From contig NZ_JABASQ010000004.1 of the NCBI RefSeq assembly GCF_016107535.1, positions 1 through 64,000 on the forward strand: 64,000 nt of DNA, given 5' to 3'. Numbering within the stretch: the stretch's first letter is position 1; the number at the start of each line of letters is the position of its first letter. The DNA comes from Psychrobacter cibarius (lineage in GTDB: Bacteria; Pseudomonadota; Gammaproteobacteria; Pseudomonadales; Moraxellaceae). Below, piece by piece: positions 37,410 through 47,426 of the stretch. A program made the position numbers and the translations under genes. Below the pieces are notes generated by a model, which searched no databases, was not told the DNA's origin, and saw nothing but the letters and a program-made list of their open reading frames with translations.

Positions 37410-39890
37410 TTAGCTGGGTAGGTTCGGTGGTTTTTTGGGTTTAGGTAGTGAGGTTTTAGCATCGCCTGTGGCCTTATTTTCAGGGTTGCTGTTATCGTTT
37501 TCAAGATGGGCAGTCGTCTCATTACCCTCAGTAAAGGCGTTATGCGCTTTATCATATTGAATATCACTACTATAAGGAACGCTATTGAGCTCCTCATCTA
37601 TCAGCCCATCATCGAGCTCAATGGTTTTTTTGGTACTGATATGATTGGTGGTGCTGTGTGTTTCCCGACTTTTTAGCGCAGCGTCAGTGTCAGCATTTGA
37701 GATGTTATTATCGTAATCTATATCTGTGATAGCCTGTTCATTTTGCATGCTTTTTTGCTTGGATTTAGGTAGGATTTTTACATCAGACAAACGGCGCACG
37801 ACATAATTATTGGGAATAGTTTGTCCTCCTTTATGAGCGCTGGTATCGTCAAAAATCATATGTCCTTGGCTGTCGATACGAGCATACTTCATTGGCTTAT
37901 CACGTGGCCAGAAAAAGTCTGAAGGATGGGTAAGCATATGGCTGAAAAGCTGCTTGGTTAAACGGCTCCATTCCATGAATTTGACTTCTTTAGAGCGTAG
38001 TGCCACAAATAAGGCGAGCGAAAAGCTGACCATGAGGTTCACCATGCCGATAAGGGCAACGCCTAAAATAGAGATAAACACAATCTGCCAATCCCACTGG
38101 TTGGCAGATATATTAAACAGTCCATGCGCCAAATTCGCCGAGGCAAACGCAATGTGGCGAATATCAATCGGTAAGCCAAATAAATAGCCAATTGTTGCAG
38201 TACTACCTAAGAACACCCCGAACAAGAAATTGCCCATAATGGCGCCAAGGTTGGCTTCTATAAAACCGCCTAAACGCTGTAACCAACTTTTTGGTAGTAG
38301 GTATTGAAGTAGCTTGTGGCGCTGAATACGGGCACCGATTTGGTTGTAGACTGCCAAGTTATCGTAGTAACCAGCAATAAGACCCGATAAAAATAAATAG
38401 ACGCCAGCAATGGCCGCGTGGGGCAATGCCAGTGAGTGAAAGGGGTCAAGATCATGCAGTAAGTGTGCAGCCTTATCGGTATTGATCATCGGCGCACCAG
38501 TATATTGTAGCCATGCAAAAGAGATAATCAGAGCGACTGGTATCGCTAGCATGATATTACCCATAATCGCCACAAATTGGGTACGTAAAATATCGACCAC
38601 CAATTCTGATAGTTTATTTAACTGGTGTGACTTTTTGCCAGAACCGTCCGAGATAGTAGAGGCGATTGCCGCCGCCGTCATAGCAGGCTGCTTGGTAGCA
38701 ACCGTACCATGAACGATATGGATAAAGACAAAACCCAATCCATAAATCATACTATTTACAAAGGCGCGTCCCATCGGTGCGAGGGCTAGGTTATAGGCTA
38801 ATATCTTAAGCGTTGCCATAAAAGCAATAATAAAACCACCGATAGAGGCTTTCTTGAACATTTTTTGGTAACCCGATTTATCGGTACTAATATAATGTTC
38901 ACCCACGCGGCTGGCATTTTCAGTGACTTTGCGCGACAGCAGCTTGGTATTATTGTCAATTAAGTATCCAATACTATAACGGCGGCTCGCAGTGGTAATC
39001 AGCGCTTGAATCAACTCAATGAGCGCCTGATCGCGCTTATCATAATTATCTGCTACCAGTTCAGTTAAGATGCGCATACGCTGCAAGCTTTGGTCTAAAC
39101 GCAGCATCATGTTGGTCAGGCGAATAGAGATTCCCGTTTTATAAATGCGCTTGCGTATGGTGGCAACGATATCTTCGCATTGTTCAATCATGACCAGTAA
39201 CGGCGCAGGATCTACCGCTTTTTCGGGCGTGATATCCGTTAAAGTATCAAGCTCATGCGCTTCTCGGTACTGATTGACGTATAAGACCGCCTCTTGATTT
39301 TGTGCCACAAATGACGCTGAATAATTCAGCATTTGCGGATAAAATTCCATCAAATCTGGATGCAAGCCAATACCGCTGATACGGTATGACAAAATGATAA
39401 TCGCGTTCAAAATACTGTTTTTTGCTGTCGCAACTAAGTTTAAATGCTGCTCATCGACTTTGAGTAGCTCAACCAGTTCATCCCATTTGTCTTTTTTAAT
39501 ATTGGCAAGCCAGCGCTCATCAGAGCGTTTATCAAATAAATAACCGACCAATTCTACGACAGAATCTTCTTGTGGCAATAGCGGTAAAAAACGGTGCCCG
39601 ATAAGGCGACGTAGACTATTAAAAAAGCCCTGATCCGACATGATGCCGGTATCGGTATATAAAGCAATTTGGCGATATTCAATAATCAGTTTTAAGACGA
39701 AACTTGACAGTCCATCTGCATATTCTGGATGTTGACGTAAAATGTCAATCAGCTCTTGAATGTTTTGATTGGCTAATGTGGGCTCTTTATCACTCACTCG
39801 TAGCTCATCGATTAGGCGCTTGAGTACCGCAGGATCTGGCACATCACTTAAGGCTGTAATCTGTTGTAAAATGTGTTTTATTTCTGACAC
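37410..39890 (-). CDS. Gcr-family (site-specific recombinase-annotated) membrane protein
   Basis: An 826-residue protein matching the family named after Neisseria Gcr (Pfam SpecificRecomb). Residues 1-350 look soluble and helical, followed by about six to eight hydrophobic segments (about 350-640; for example FIIAFMATLKILAYNLALAPM and LSGLIAGYYDNLAVYNQIGAR). The last about 170 residues are polar and of low complexity, ending in a Pro/Lys-rich tail. No tyrosine- or serine-recombinase catalytic motif is visible, so the recombinase name should not be read as a function. Transcribed alone, its true role is unknown. Confidence 0.8.
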   Translation of the reverse strand: MSEIKHILQQITALSDVPDPAVLKRLIDELRVSDKEPTLANQNIQELIDILRQHPEYADGLSSFVLKLIIEYRQIALYTDTGIMSDQGFFNSLRRLIGHRFLPLLPQEDSVVELVGYLFDKRSDERWLANIKKDKWDELVELLKVDEQHLNLVATAKNSILNAIIILSYRISGIGLHPDLMEFYPQMLNYSASFVAQNQEAVLYVNQYREAHELDTLTDITPEKAVDPAPLLVMIEQCEDIVATIRKRIYKTGISIRLTNMMLRLDQSLQRMRILTELVADNYDKRDQALIELIQALITTASRRYSIGYLIDNNTKLLSRKVTENASRVGEHYISTDKSGYQKMFKKASIGGFIIAFMATLKILAYNLALAPMGRAFVNSMIYGLGFVFIHIVHGTVATKQPAMTAAAIASTISDGSGKKSHQLNKLSELVVDILRTQFVAIMGNIMLAIPVALIISFAWLQYTGAPMINTDKAAHLLHDLDPFHSLALPHAAIAGVYLFLSGLIAGYYDNLAVYNQIGARIQRHKLLQYLLPKSWLQRLGGFIEANLGAIMGNFLFGVFLGSTATIGYLFGLPIDIRHIAFASANLAHGLFNISANQWDWQIVFISILGVALIGMVNLMVSFSLALFVALRSKEVKFMEWSRLTKQLFSHMLTHPSDFFWPRDKPMKYARIDSQGHMIFDDTSAHKGGQTIPNNYVVRRLSDVKILPKSKQKSMQNEQAITDIDYDNNISNADTDAALKSRETHSTTNHISTKKTIELDDGLIDEELNSVPYSSDIQYDKAHNAFTEGNETTAHLENDNSNPENKATGDAKTSLPKPKKPPNLPS

Positions 39891-40221
39891 ATTGCATCCC
39901 TTGTGGTGGTTATTTCAATCATTGTTATTATTGAGTATGAGCAAAGATATAAGTGCTTTGAATGGCTATATTGGCTATCAATGTCGCGATATCTAGCACT
40001 ATTGATGATTAGGTTTCTAATTTACAGCTCACTAATTTGGAAGTTATTGGTTCAGAGCTTATTGGTTTAGGCGTTAAAGATATTTGTACCAATCTTAATG
40101 TTGTGACTTTGCGTTATTTTAATCGTAACAATGCCTGAGCGGTTAATTATTTTGTTAGCAGTTATTTTGTGGCGCTCATTATATCGATTGTGGAAACCAT
40201 CGCTGTGATGATATTTTTGGC
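39891..40221. other. Intergenic region upstream of the Gcr-family gene
   Basis: No reading frame with a ribosome binding site was found. The region should hold the promoter for the Gcr-family gene (-), but no clear -10/-35 pair stands out. Short near-repeats of TTATTGGTT occur near 40040-40070. Confidence 0.35.
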
Positions 40222-40252
40222 AAAAAAAGGGACAGTAGCGTGACTGTCCCCT
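40222..40252 (-). terminator. Intrinsic terminator of the acyl-CoA dehydrogenase gene
   Basis: On the minus strand GGGACAGT-type arms (ACTGTCCC at 40243-40250, GGGACAGT at 40229-40236) close a 6-base loop and are followed by a seven-T run. Confidence 0.85.
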
Positions 40253-40295
40253 TATCGTAGTGCGGTATTGCCTACTTTATTATAAAAGTAAGAAA

Positions 40296-42080
40296 TTAGC
40301 TAGCAGGTACATCAAAGTAACTAAGATCAAAGTTCATCATTGGATCACTACCAGCTTTAACCATTTGTGCATGAGCATCAATGCGTGGCAAAATACGCCC
40401 GACGAAATAATCGGCAAGCTTGGCTTTATTGGTATAAAACTCACCTTCTTTACCGTTAGCGGCTTCTACCATCAACGCAAACATGTACGAATAAGCGAGG
40501 TAACCAAAGGCATGCATGTAGTCAACGGCACAGCCATTGACTTCGTTTTTACGCTCGCCAATGTTGCTAAGCACAGTGTTGGTCAATGCTTCAATCGTGT
40601 CAGCAGCATCTAGCGTTGCTTGCTTGATACCATGATCTGCTTGCATGTTATTGACGAAATCACGAATTTCACCTAAGAAATGGGTAACGTATTTGCCGTT
40701 ATTTTTCGCCACTTTACGACCCAGCAAGTCAAGTGCTTGAATACCGTTGGTGCCTTCATAAATCTGGGCAATACGGGTATCACGAACGATTTGCTCCATA
40801 CCCCATTCGCGGATATAGCCATGACCGCCAAATACTTGCTGGCAATCAATAGTGGCTTCTAGTGCTTTGTCAGTCAAGAACGCTTTAGCAACTGGCGTTA
40901 GTAGCGCAACGCGTGCAGCGGCAGCTTGAGCAGCTTCTGGATCGGTACTAAACTTCTCTTCGTCAAGATTTTTAGCCACATACATGGCAAAGCAACGTGA
41001 GGCTTCAGTATTGGCTTTGGCATTTAATAGCATACGGCGTACATCGGCATGATGAATGATGGCATCCGCTGGCTTTTCTGGGCTTTGTAGTTGGGTATCG
41101 CTACGACCTTGACCACGATCATTGGCGTATAGCGCTGCGTTTTGGTAAGCAAGCTCAGAACCACCAAGGCCTTGCAGACCCATGGTGACACGCTCATAGT
41201 TCATCATGATAAACATTGATGACAGACCCGTGTTTTCGGCACCAACCATCCAGCCTTTAGCGCTGTCAAAGTTCATGACACAAGTGGCTGAGGCTTTGAT
41301 GCCCATTTTGTGCTCGATAGAGCCGACTGCTAAAGTGTTACGCTCGCCTAAGCTGCCATCTGCATTGACCAAAAATTTTGGTACGACAAATAGCGAAATA
41401 CCTTTTGAGCCTTCTGGCGCGTTAGGGGTTTTTGCCAATACCAAATGAATGATGTTTTCGGTTAAGTCATGCTCGCCGCCAGTGATAAAGATTTTGGTAC
41501 CAGAGATATCATAGCTACCGTCATCATTAGGGATAGCTTTGGTTTTGATGATACCCAAGTCGGTACCAGCATGTGGCTCTGTCAAGCACATGGTGCCAGC
41601 CCATTCGCCGTTGTACATTTTTTCTAAGTAAGTTTGCTTTTGCTCTTCAGAGGCAGCCGCGTTTAGGCACAGTGTTGCACCAACGGTCAGGTTAGGGTAG
41701 AGAGCGAATGATTGGTTGGCAGTGAATACCATTTCTTCAGTCAACATGGTCACCATTTTTGGGAAACCTTGACCACCGTATTCAGAATTACCGCTTAAGC
41801 CAACCCAACCTGATTCAGCATACTGTTTATACGCTTCTTTAAATCCAGTAGGAGTCGTGACGACGCCATTACCTTCAAAGGTTGCACCTTCTTCATCGCC
41901 GCTGCGGTTGATTGGCAAAAGAATGTTTTTTGACAGTTTTGCCATTTCTTCCAAAATCATATCGACTGTTTCCATATCGACATGAGCTAAGTTTTCGTTG
42001 TTTTGCCAAAATTTAGGCGCGTTAAATACATCATTTAAGATAAAGCGCATGTCATTCAGAGGGGCATTATAAACAGCCAT
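40296..42080 (-). CDS. Acyl-CoA dehydrogenase (long, C-terminal-domain type), copy 2
   Basis: FAD enzyme for the first oxidation of fatty acyl-CoA. The ATG at 42080 has AAAGGA 6 bases upstream and is preferred to one two codons earlier. The 594-residue chain has the standard acyl-CoA dehydrogenase core (MCLTEPHAGTDLGIIKTKA, SIEHKMGIKASATCVMNFD, QVFGGHGYIREWGMEQIVRD, AQIYEGTNGIQALDLLGRK) plus the extra C-terminal domain of AcdA-like enzymes; the catalytic Glu lies in QIYEGT. It is a close paralogue of the next gene upstream (42401-44194). Terminators after each suggest separate control or a split operon. Confidence 0.92.
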   Translation of the reverse strand: MAVYNAPLNDMRFILNDVFNAPKFWQNNENLAHVDMETVDMILEEMAKLSKNILLPINRSGDEEGATFEGNGVVTTPTGFKEAYKQYAESGWVGLSGNSEYGGQGFPKMVTMLTEEMVFTANQSFALYPNLTVGATLCLNAAASEEQKQTYLEKMYNGEWAGTMCLTEPHAGTDLGIIKTKAIPNDDGSYDISGTKIFITGGEHDLTENIIHLVLAKTPNAPEGSKGISLFVVPKFLVNADGSLGERNTLAVGSIEHKMGIKASATCVMNFDSAKGWMVGAENTGLSSMFIMMNYERVTMGLQGLGGSELAYQNAALYANDRGQGRSDTQLQSPEKPADAIIHHADVRRMLLNAKANTEASRCFAMYVAKNLDEEKFSTDPEAAQAAAARVALLTPVAKAFLTDKALEATIDCQQVFGGHGYIREWGMEQIVRDTRIAQIYEGTNGIQALDLLGRKVAKNNGKYVTHFLGEIRDFVNNMQADHGIKQATLDAADTIEALTNTVLSNIGERKNEVNGCAVDYMHAFGYLAYSYMFALMVEAANGKEGEFYTNKAKLADYFVGRILPRIDAHAQMVKAGSDPMMNFDLSYFDVPAS

Positions 42081-42332
42081 AAACATTCCTTTGGTTCAAA
42101 TAAATAAAATTAAAGTTGTTAAAGATATCAATTGTTCTTTTGGTCTAACCTTAGCGGTTAATAATCAAAGTTTAGCAAATAAGCTTGCGCACGGGTGTGT
42201 TTCTTCGTGAATTGTGCGTACACCAAAAGTATTGATAAAGGATAGCCTTTATAAAAATAAGGATAGATTTTTAGAAAAGGTTAGATTTCTTGAAAGTGTT
42301 GACTCTACTCGTTATTAATTTTAATAGCGCTA

Positions 42333-42367
42333 AGAAAATCGGCAACACACCTGAGTATGTTGCCGAT
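42333..42367 (-). terminator. Likely terminator between the two acyl-CoA dehydrogenase genes
   Basis: ATCGGCAACA (42338-42347) pairs with TGTTGCCGAT (42358-42367), and a short T-rich stretch follows on the minus strand. The remainder of 42081-42400 is AT-rich with no reading frame. Confidence 0.7.
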
Positions 42368-42400
42368 AAAAATACAGTATTAGCAGTATTTAACGTCTAA

Positions 42401-44194
42401 TTAAAAAGCGAACTGATCAACGTCCATGCTCATGTATGGTTCAACACCAGTGCTGATACGCTGTACGTGAGTGGTGGTACGTGGCAATAGCTTAGCAAAG
42501 TAGAACTGCGCGGTTTTTACTTTCGCGTCGTAGAAGGCTTGTTCGCTAGTACCGTTAGCAAGTTCAGTTTGTGCTACTAATGCCATGCGTGCCCATAAGT
42601 AGGCTAGCGTCACATAACCGCTGAAATACATGTAATCAACCGCAGCACCGCCAACCGCATCTGGGTTTTCAGTGGCTTGCATGCCGATGCGTGCAGTCAA
42701 GTCGGCCCATTCTTTAAGGTGTTTGGAAAGTGGGCGAATAAACTGACCCATCTCGTCATTTTCTTTGTTTTCTTCACAGAATGTTTGGATGATTTTGACG
42801 AAGTTTGCAAGCAGTTTGCCTTGTGAGCCCAATACTTTACGACCTAGTAGATCGAGTGCTTGGATTTCAGTGGTACCTTCGTATAAGCAAGCAATGCGTG
42901 TATCACGCACGTTTTGCTCCATGCCCCATTCGCTGATAAAGCCATGACCACCATAAACCTGTACGCCATGGTTAGCCGCTTCTAGACCAGTTTCAGTTAA
43001 GAACGCTTTAGCAATAGGTGTCAATAGTGACAACATTTGATCAGCAAATTTAAGCGCATCGCCTTCGCCTTTTGCGACGGTATCGGCAAAATGTGAGAGG
43101 TAGTAGACTAAAGCACGACCACCTTCAGCAAAGGCTTTTTCAGTCAACAGCATGTTACGAACCGCTGGATGTACAATGATAGGGTCAGCGACTTTTTCAG
43201 GGGCTTTAACACCAGATAATGAACGCATTGCTAGACGATCTTTGGCATATGTTAATGAGCCTTGGAACGCATATTCTGCTGCTGTTAAACCTTGCACTGC
43301 GGTACCAATACGCGCCACGTTCATAAAGGTAAACATGCACTGTAGACCACGGTTTTCTGGGCCAATTAGATAACCTGTTGCGCCATCAAAGTTCATCACG
43401 CAAGTGGCTGAAGCTTTGATACCCATTTTGTGTTCGATAGAGCCACAAACGACGTTGTTGTTTTCACCTAGGCTACCATCTCCGTTGACCGTTACCTTAG
43501 GAACGATAAATAGTGAGATGCCTTTTGTGCCAGCAGGCGCGCCTGGTAGACGAGCCAATACAATGTGAATAATATTGTCCGTTAAGTCATGCTCACCAGC
43601 TGAAATGAAGATTTTTTGACCAGTGATGCTATAGCTGCCGTCTTCTTTAGGCTCGGCTTTGGTGCGGATAATACCCAGATCAGAACCTGCATGTGCTTCA
43701 GTCAAGCACATGGTGCCTGACCATTCGCCGCTGACCATTTTTTCTAGGTAGGTTTGTTTTTGCTCGTCCGTACCGTGATGCTCGATGGTTTGAATGGCAC
43801 CATGCGATAAACCAGGGTACATAGAAAATGACCAGTTAGCCGTACCAACCATTTCATTAATGACGGTTGATAATGAGAACGGCATGTTTTGACCACCGAA
43901 GTCTTCTTCAGCAGACAACGCTGGGAAGCCAAGCTCACAATACGCTTTGTATGCTTCTTTAAAGCCTTTTGGCGTAGTGACTTGACCATTGTTAAACTGG
44001 CAACCTTCAGCGTCACCACTTTGATTCAATGGTGATAGCTCATTTTCAGCAAAGCTTGCAGCCATCTCAAACAGGCTATCCATTAGCTCGCGATCCGCTT
44101 CTTGGAATGCTGGCAGGGTTTTATAATGGCTTTCGCTGTCGAGTAACTCATGCATCACGAATTGAATGTCACGTAAGGGCGCTTTGTATTGCAT
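42401..44194 (-). CDS. Acyl-CoA dehydrogenase (long, C-terminal-domain type), copy 1
   Basis: The ATG at 44194 is chosen because AGGAAG stands just before it; an in-frame start ten codons earlier has none. The 597-residue product shares with its neighbour the blocks MCLTEAHAGSDLGIIRTKA, SIEHKMGIKASATCVMNFD, QVYGGHGFISEWGMEQNVRD and CLYEGTTEIQALDLLGRK. Glu in LYEGT is the expected catalytic base. Together the two copies look like a tandem duplication with diverged substrate range (beta-oxidation of fatty acids or related acyl chains); chain-length preference cannot be read from sequence. Confidence 0.92.
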   Translation of the reverse strand: MQYKAPLRDIQFVMHELLDSESHYKTLPAFQEADRELMDSLFEMAASFAENELSPLNQSGDAEGCQFNNGQVTTPKGFKEAYKAYCELGFPALSAEEDFGGQNMPFSLSTVINEMVGTANWSFSMYPGLSHGAIQTIEHHGTDEQKQTYLEKMVSGEWSGTMCLTEAHAGSDLGIIRTKAEPKEDGSYSITGQKIFISAGEHDLTDNIIHIVLARLPGAPAGTKGISLFIVPKVTVNGDGSLGENNNVVCGSIEHKMGIKASATCVMNFDGATGYLIGPENRGLQCMFTFMNVARIGTAVQGLTAAEYAFQGSLTYAKDRLAMRSLSGVKAPEKVADPIIVHPAVRNMLLTEKAFAEGGRALVYYLSHFADTVAKGEGDALKFADQMLSLLTPIAKAFLTETGLEAANHGVQVYGGHGFISEWGMEQNVRDTRIACLYEGTTEIQALDLLGRKVLGSQGKLLANFVKIIQTFCEENKENDEMGQFIRPLSKHLKEWADLTARIGMQATENPDAVGGAAVDYMYFSGYVTLAYLWARMALVAQTELANGTSEQAFYDAKVKTAQFYFAKLLPRTTTHVQRISTGVEPYMSMDVDQFAF

Positions 44195-44587
44195 AACTTC
44201 CTGTCCTTTTGAGAATATAACCAATCATCATCAAGGGTAGGCACATGACTGCACTGTTACTTAGTGCACAAGTCCAGCCCATATTAATCTAACGAGCCCA
44301 AATAAATGCTAGGCAATAATGCAGATTGACGATGTTGTCGGCTATATAAAATAGTATTGAAAAGAATGGCGATGGTCAGAGTAAGCTTGAAACTTAATAA
44401 GCTCTAACAAATTCACTATAAAAGATAGGCTTTCAGAGGGGATTATACAAGTTTGGTGACAGCACTGATAAGTCATGAACCTATCTTGCATCGGTTATAC
44501 AATCGACGTTAGGCGTTAAGAGGAAACGCGAATAACCATATGAAAATACTAATGATACTGGATAAATAAACATCCGTTAAATGGGGT
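44195..44587. other. Intergenic region upstream of acyl-CoA dehydrogenase copy 1
   Basis: No reading frame with coding features was found. I looked for a PsrA/FadR-like palindrome upstream of the acyl-CoA dehydrogenase gene and saw none that was convincing. Confidence 0.35.
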
Positions 44588-46315
44588 TTATTTGGCGGCG
44601 TACTGCTGAATCAACATCTCAGTCGCAGCCTCTGCTGGCACTGGTTTGCCAAACCAATAGCCTTGTCCCTGTTGACAGCCCATTTTTAGCAACACATCTC
44701 GCTGTTGTTCGGTTTCGATACCTTCGGCGACTACCTGCATATCAAGTGCCATCGCCAAGTCTAAAATAGCTTTTACAATGGCATGTTGGGTACGATCGGT
44801 GTCGATGTTGGATATAAAACTTTTGTCAATTTTAATGAAATCAAACGGATATTCTTGTAAGTAACTCAAAGAGGCATAACCAGTGCCAAAGTCATCCAAT
44901 GCCAGACAAATTCCCAGCTCTTTGAGCAGAGTAAGCTGTTTTTTGACATTTGAATGTCGCTGAATTAAGGATGATTCGGTGACTTCAATATGTAGCTGAT
45001 GCGCAGAAATATGGTGTTGCACCAGTAAACTGCTCACCATCTCAGAAAACTCAGGGTGGCTAAATTCGGCGGCATCTGCATTGATACAGATATGTTGACA
45101 AAATCCTTGCTGTTGCCAAGTCGATAACTGCTTAGCAATTTGAACCGCCATGTGCGAGAACAGCTCAAACGACAGTTTATGAGTGATAATGGCATTGATA
45201 AAATGTATCGGCTTTAGCAGTCCGCGAGTCGGGTGTTGCCAACGTACCAGCGCTTCAAAACCAATAATGATGCCAGTAGCCAACTCAAACTTTGGTTGAT
45301 AATAAGGAACAAATTGATTTTCAGTGGTGGCGGCTCTAAGTTCTGCCTCTAACTGCAAGCTACCCGCAGTGGCTTCGTCAATGGCCGTATCATACCAGCA
45401 AATGTCATCACCGCCTTGCTGCTTGACATAATGCAGGGCTTTTTCAGCCTTGGTCAATAATCCTGTCACTTCGTCGTCGTTAGTGGGAAAGTAACTGACC
45501 CCGACGGAAATATGACAATAAATCTTGGCATCTATCGCAGTGTTTTCATCTAAGGAGAAGGGGCGTTCACACATTTGCATCAAGCTATCTAGCTGATGAC
45601 GTACCATATTAGCGTCATTGGATTCGAATAATAATGCAAAATCATCGCCGCCAAAATGGGAAAAACACTGTAAATTATCGAGCTTAAGGTTCTTCAGGCG
45701 TGTGACAAAGTTCTTTACCAAGGTGTTGATGCCGTCAGGGCCAAGCAAGCTTGCTAGATTGCGATAACGGTCAATATTAAAGCGCACAATCACGACTTCT
45801 TGATAGCTGTCCAACAATAGGTCGCTTGTCTGACTCAAGAAAACTTTACGGTTTGGTAACCCAGTCAATTGATCATAATTGAGTAAATGAGCCACCTGCT
45901 TTTGATCTTTGACGACCGCGGACATATCACGCACCATACCGATATAGTAAGTTCTATGATTGACACAGATTTTGCGATAAGTCATGTGACAGTCAAGTAT
46001 TTGTCCATAACGGTTCAGCATCGAAAAGTCGTTTTCATAAAAACCATTGCAGTCTAGATGGTCAGTGATATCTGCTAAAACGGCCCTTTCTTCATCTGAT
46101 AAAAATTCTGCTGCATAAACACCAAGTGGTCTGCCAAGCAAAAATGATTCACTGTAGCCAATGATAATCTCATAACTGGCATTGATCGATAGATAACGTA
46201 AATGGGCATCCAAGATGAATATGGCATCATCAAGTTGCTCGCATAACTCGACCAGCAGTTGCTGCTTGTCTGCGATTGGAATAGGGGCGAAAGCAGTCAT
46301 AGTTGGACTCATCAT
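44588..46315 (-). CDS. PAS-GGDEF-EAL cyclic-di-GMP signalling protein
   Basis: A cytoplasmic protein of 575 residues. Domains: PAS (about 20-135, DAIFILDAHLRYLSINASYE onwards), GGDEF (about 140-305, DQLTGLPNRKVFL then GGDDF in place of GGDEF) and EAL (about 320-570, FEALVRWQHP, DDFGTGYASLSYL, IKIDKSFI, VAEGIETEQQ). The EAL motifs are intact, suggesting active c-di-GMP phosphodiesterase. The GGDDF form may reduce or alter cyclase activity. It begins 39 bases after the rsmE stop on the same strand. No transmembrane segment is seen, so the PAS may sense a cytoplasmic ligand or redox state. Confidence 0.9.
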   Translation of the reverse strand: MMSPTMTAFAPIPIADKQQLLVELCEQLDDAIFILDAHLRYLSINASYEIIIGYSESFLLGRPLGVYAAEFLSDEERAVLADITDHLDCNGFYENDFSMLNRYGQILDCHMTYRKICVNHRTYYIGMVRDMSAVVKDQKQVAHLLNYDQLTGLPNRKVFLSQTSDLLLDSYQEVVIVRFNIDRYRNLASLLGPDGINTLVKNFVTRLKNLKLDNLQCFSHFGGDDFALLFESNDANMVRHQLDSLMQMCERPFSLDENTAIDAKIYCHISVGVSYFPTNDDEVTGLLTKAEKALHYVKQQGGDDICWYDTAIDEATAGSLQLEAELRAATTENQFVPYYQPKFELATGIIIGFEALVRWQHPTRGLLKPIHFINAIITHKLSFELFSHMAVQIAKQLSTWQQQGFCQHICINADAAEFSHPEFSEMVSSLLVQHHISAHQLHIEVTESSLIQRHSNVKKQLTLLKELGICLALDDFGTGYASLSYLQEYPFDFIKIDKSFISNIDTDRTQHAIVKAILDLAMALDMQVVAEGIETEQQRDVLLKMGCQQGQGYWFGKPVPAEAATEMLIQQYAAK

Positions 46316-46354
46316 ATCGAAATATTGCAGCAGTTAGGATTACGCATAGGGTAT

Positions 46355-47248
46355 TTACCCATAATAGCTCAAAGCATGCAGAGTCGCCAACGCCACCACG
46401 GGTGCGGTCTCGGTGCGTAAGATTCTTGAGCCAATTTGCCAAGGTTCAAAACCAGCTTTGGCTGCTTGCTGGCATTCATCAGCACTCAGACCACCTTCAG
46501 GGCCTATTAGCAGCTCAATATAAGGAGACTGTTGCGTTAAGACTGTTGGTAGCGACCTAGGCATTGCTGGTTGTCCTGCAGCTGGTACGCTCAGTTGCAG
46601 ACGCAAATCTGCTGGTTGTTGTAATATTTGATAATAAGGGTCTTGGCTAAGGGTTGTGACAATAGTACTGGTAGTAGGAGGGCGCACGTCCATTTGCGCA
46701 TCGGAAGAGTGGGTCGCTGACTTTTGTAACCAGTCATTTATGGACACAGGCGCAATAATAAGCGGTGGACGGTTAAGACCGCATTGTTCACACGCGGCAA
46801 TGGCAACTTGCTGCCAATGTGCCAGTTTTTTTTCTACTTGGGCAGGCTTTAGATTGACCTCGCCATGATGGCTACTTAGCAATTGAATGGCAGTGACACC
46901 AAGCTCGGTGGATTTTTGAATCGCATAGTCCATGCGTTCACCGCGGCTCATCACTAGACCGATTTTAGTGAAGACAGCGGCACTTCGGTCAATATCTACA
47001 TGTGCTAATAATGTCACAGTGGCGTGTTTTTTACTGATGGTATCGAGCTGCACCTGATACTCGCCGCCAAAGCCATCGAATAATATGCCTTGATCGCCAA
47101 TATTGGCACGCAATACACGGCACCAATGATGGACGATACTCTCTGTTAATTCGGCACTATCTCCAATAGCCAAGGTGCTAAGTTGAGGATGGAGTGAGCT
47201 TCTTTCATCACTGATGTCATTGCTGGTGTCATAAAAAAAACGTCGCAC
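46355..47248 (-). CDS. rsmE: 16S rRNA (uracil1498-N3)-methyltransferase
   Basis: Modifies U1498 in the 30S decoding region. The SPOUT-class signature blocks are present: MRRFFYD at the start, GERMDYAIQKSTELGVTAI, CEQCGLNRPP, LLIGPEGGLSADECQQA and LGSRILRTETA in the form IGSRILRTETAPVVALATL. At 297 residues it is longer than E. coli RsmE (243); the extra length is a linker at about 180-225 rich in Thr, Gln and Pro. It is followed by the c-di-GMP protein gene. Confidence 0.92.
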   Translation of the reverse strand: MRRFFYDTSNDISDERSSLHPQLSTLAIGDSAELTESIVHHWCRVLRANIGDQGILFDGFGGEYQVQLDTISKKHATVTLLAHVDIDRSAAVFTKIGLVMSRGERMDYAIQKSTELGVTAIQLLSSHHGEVNLKPAQVEKKLAHWQQVAIAACEQCGLNRPPLIIAPVSINDWLQKSATHSSDAQMDVRPPTTSTIVTTLSQDPYYQILQQPADLRLQLSVPAAGQPAMPRSLPTVLTQQSPYIELLIGPEGGLSADECQQAAKAGFEPWQIGSRILRTETAPVVALATLHALSYYG

Positions 47249-47363
47249 AGTTGCTTAGTCCTATTGTTTGAATAATATTTTCAAATATCTTAGCAGAATA
47301 TCGTTTGAGAGGGTAAAGGGATTATCTTTAGTAGAATTTGCATTAGTGCAATTCTTATACCAA

Positions 47364-47395
47364 AAAGACTGGCGCTCCTAGGAACGCCAGTCTTT
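47364..47395 (-). terminator. Intrinsic terminator of ahcY-metF
   Basis: AAAGACTGGCG (47364-47374) pairs with CGCCAGTCTTT (47385-47395), and the inner CTCCTAGGAA can add pairs. A T-run follows on the minus strand. Confidence 0.88.
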
Positions 47396-47426
47396 AAAAA
47401 ATACATTCGATAAATACGATGAGCAA

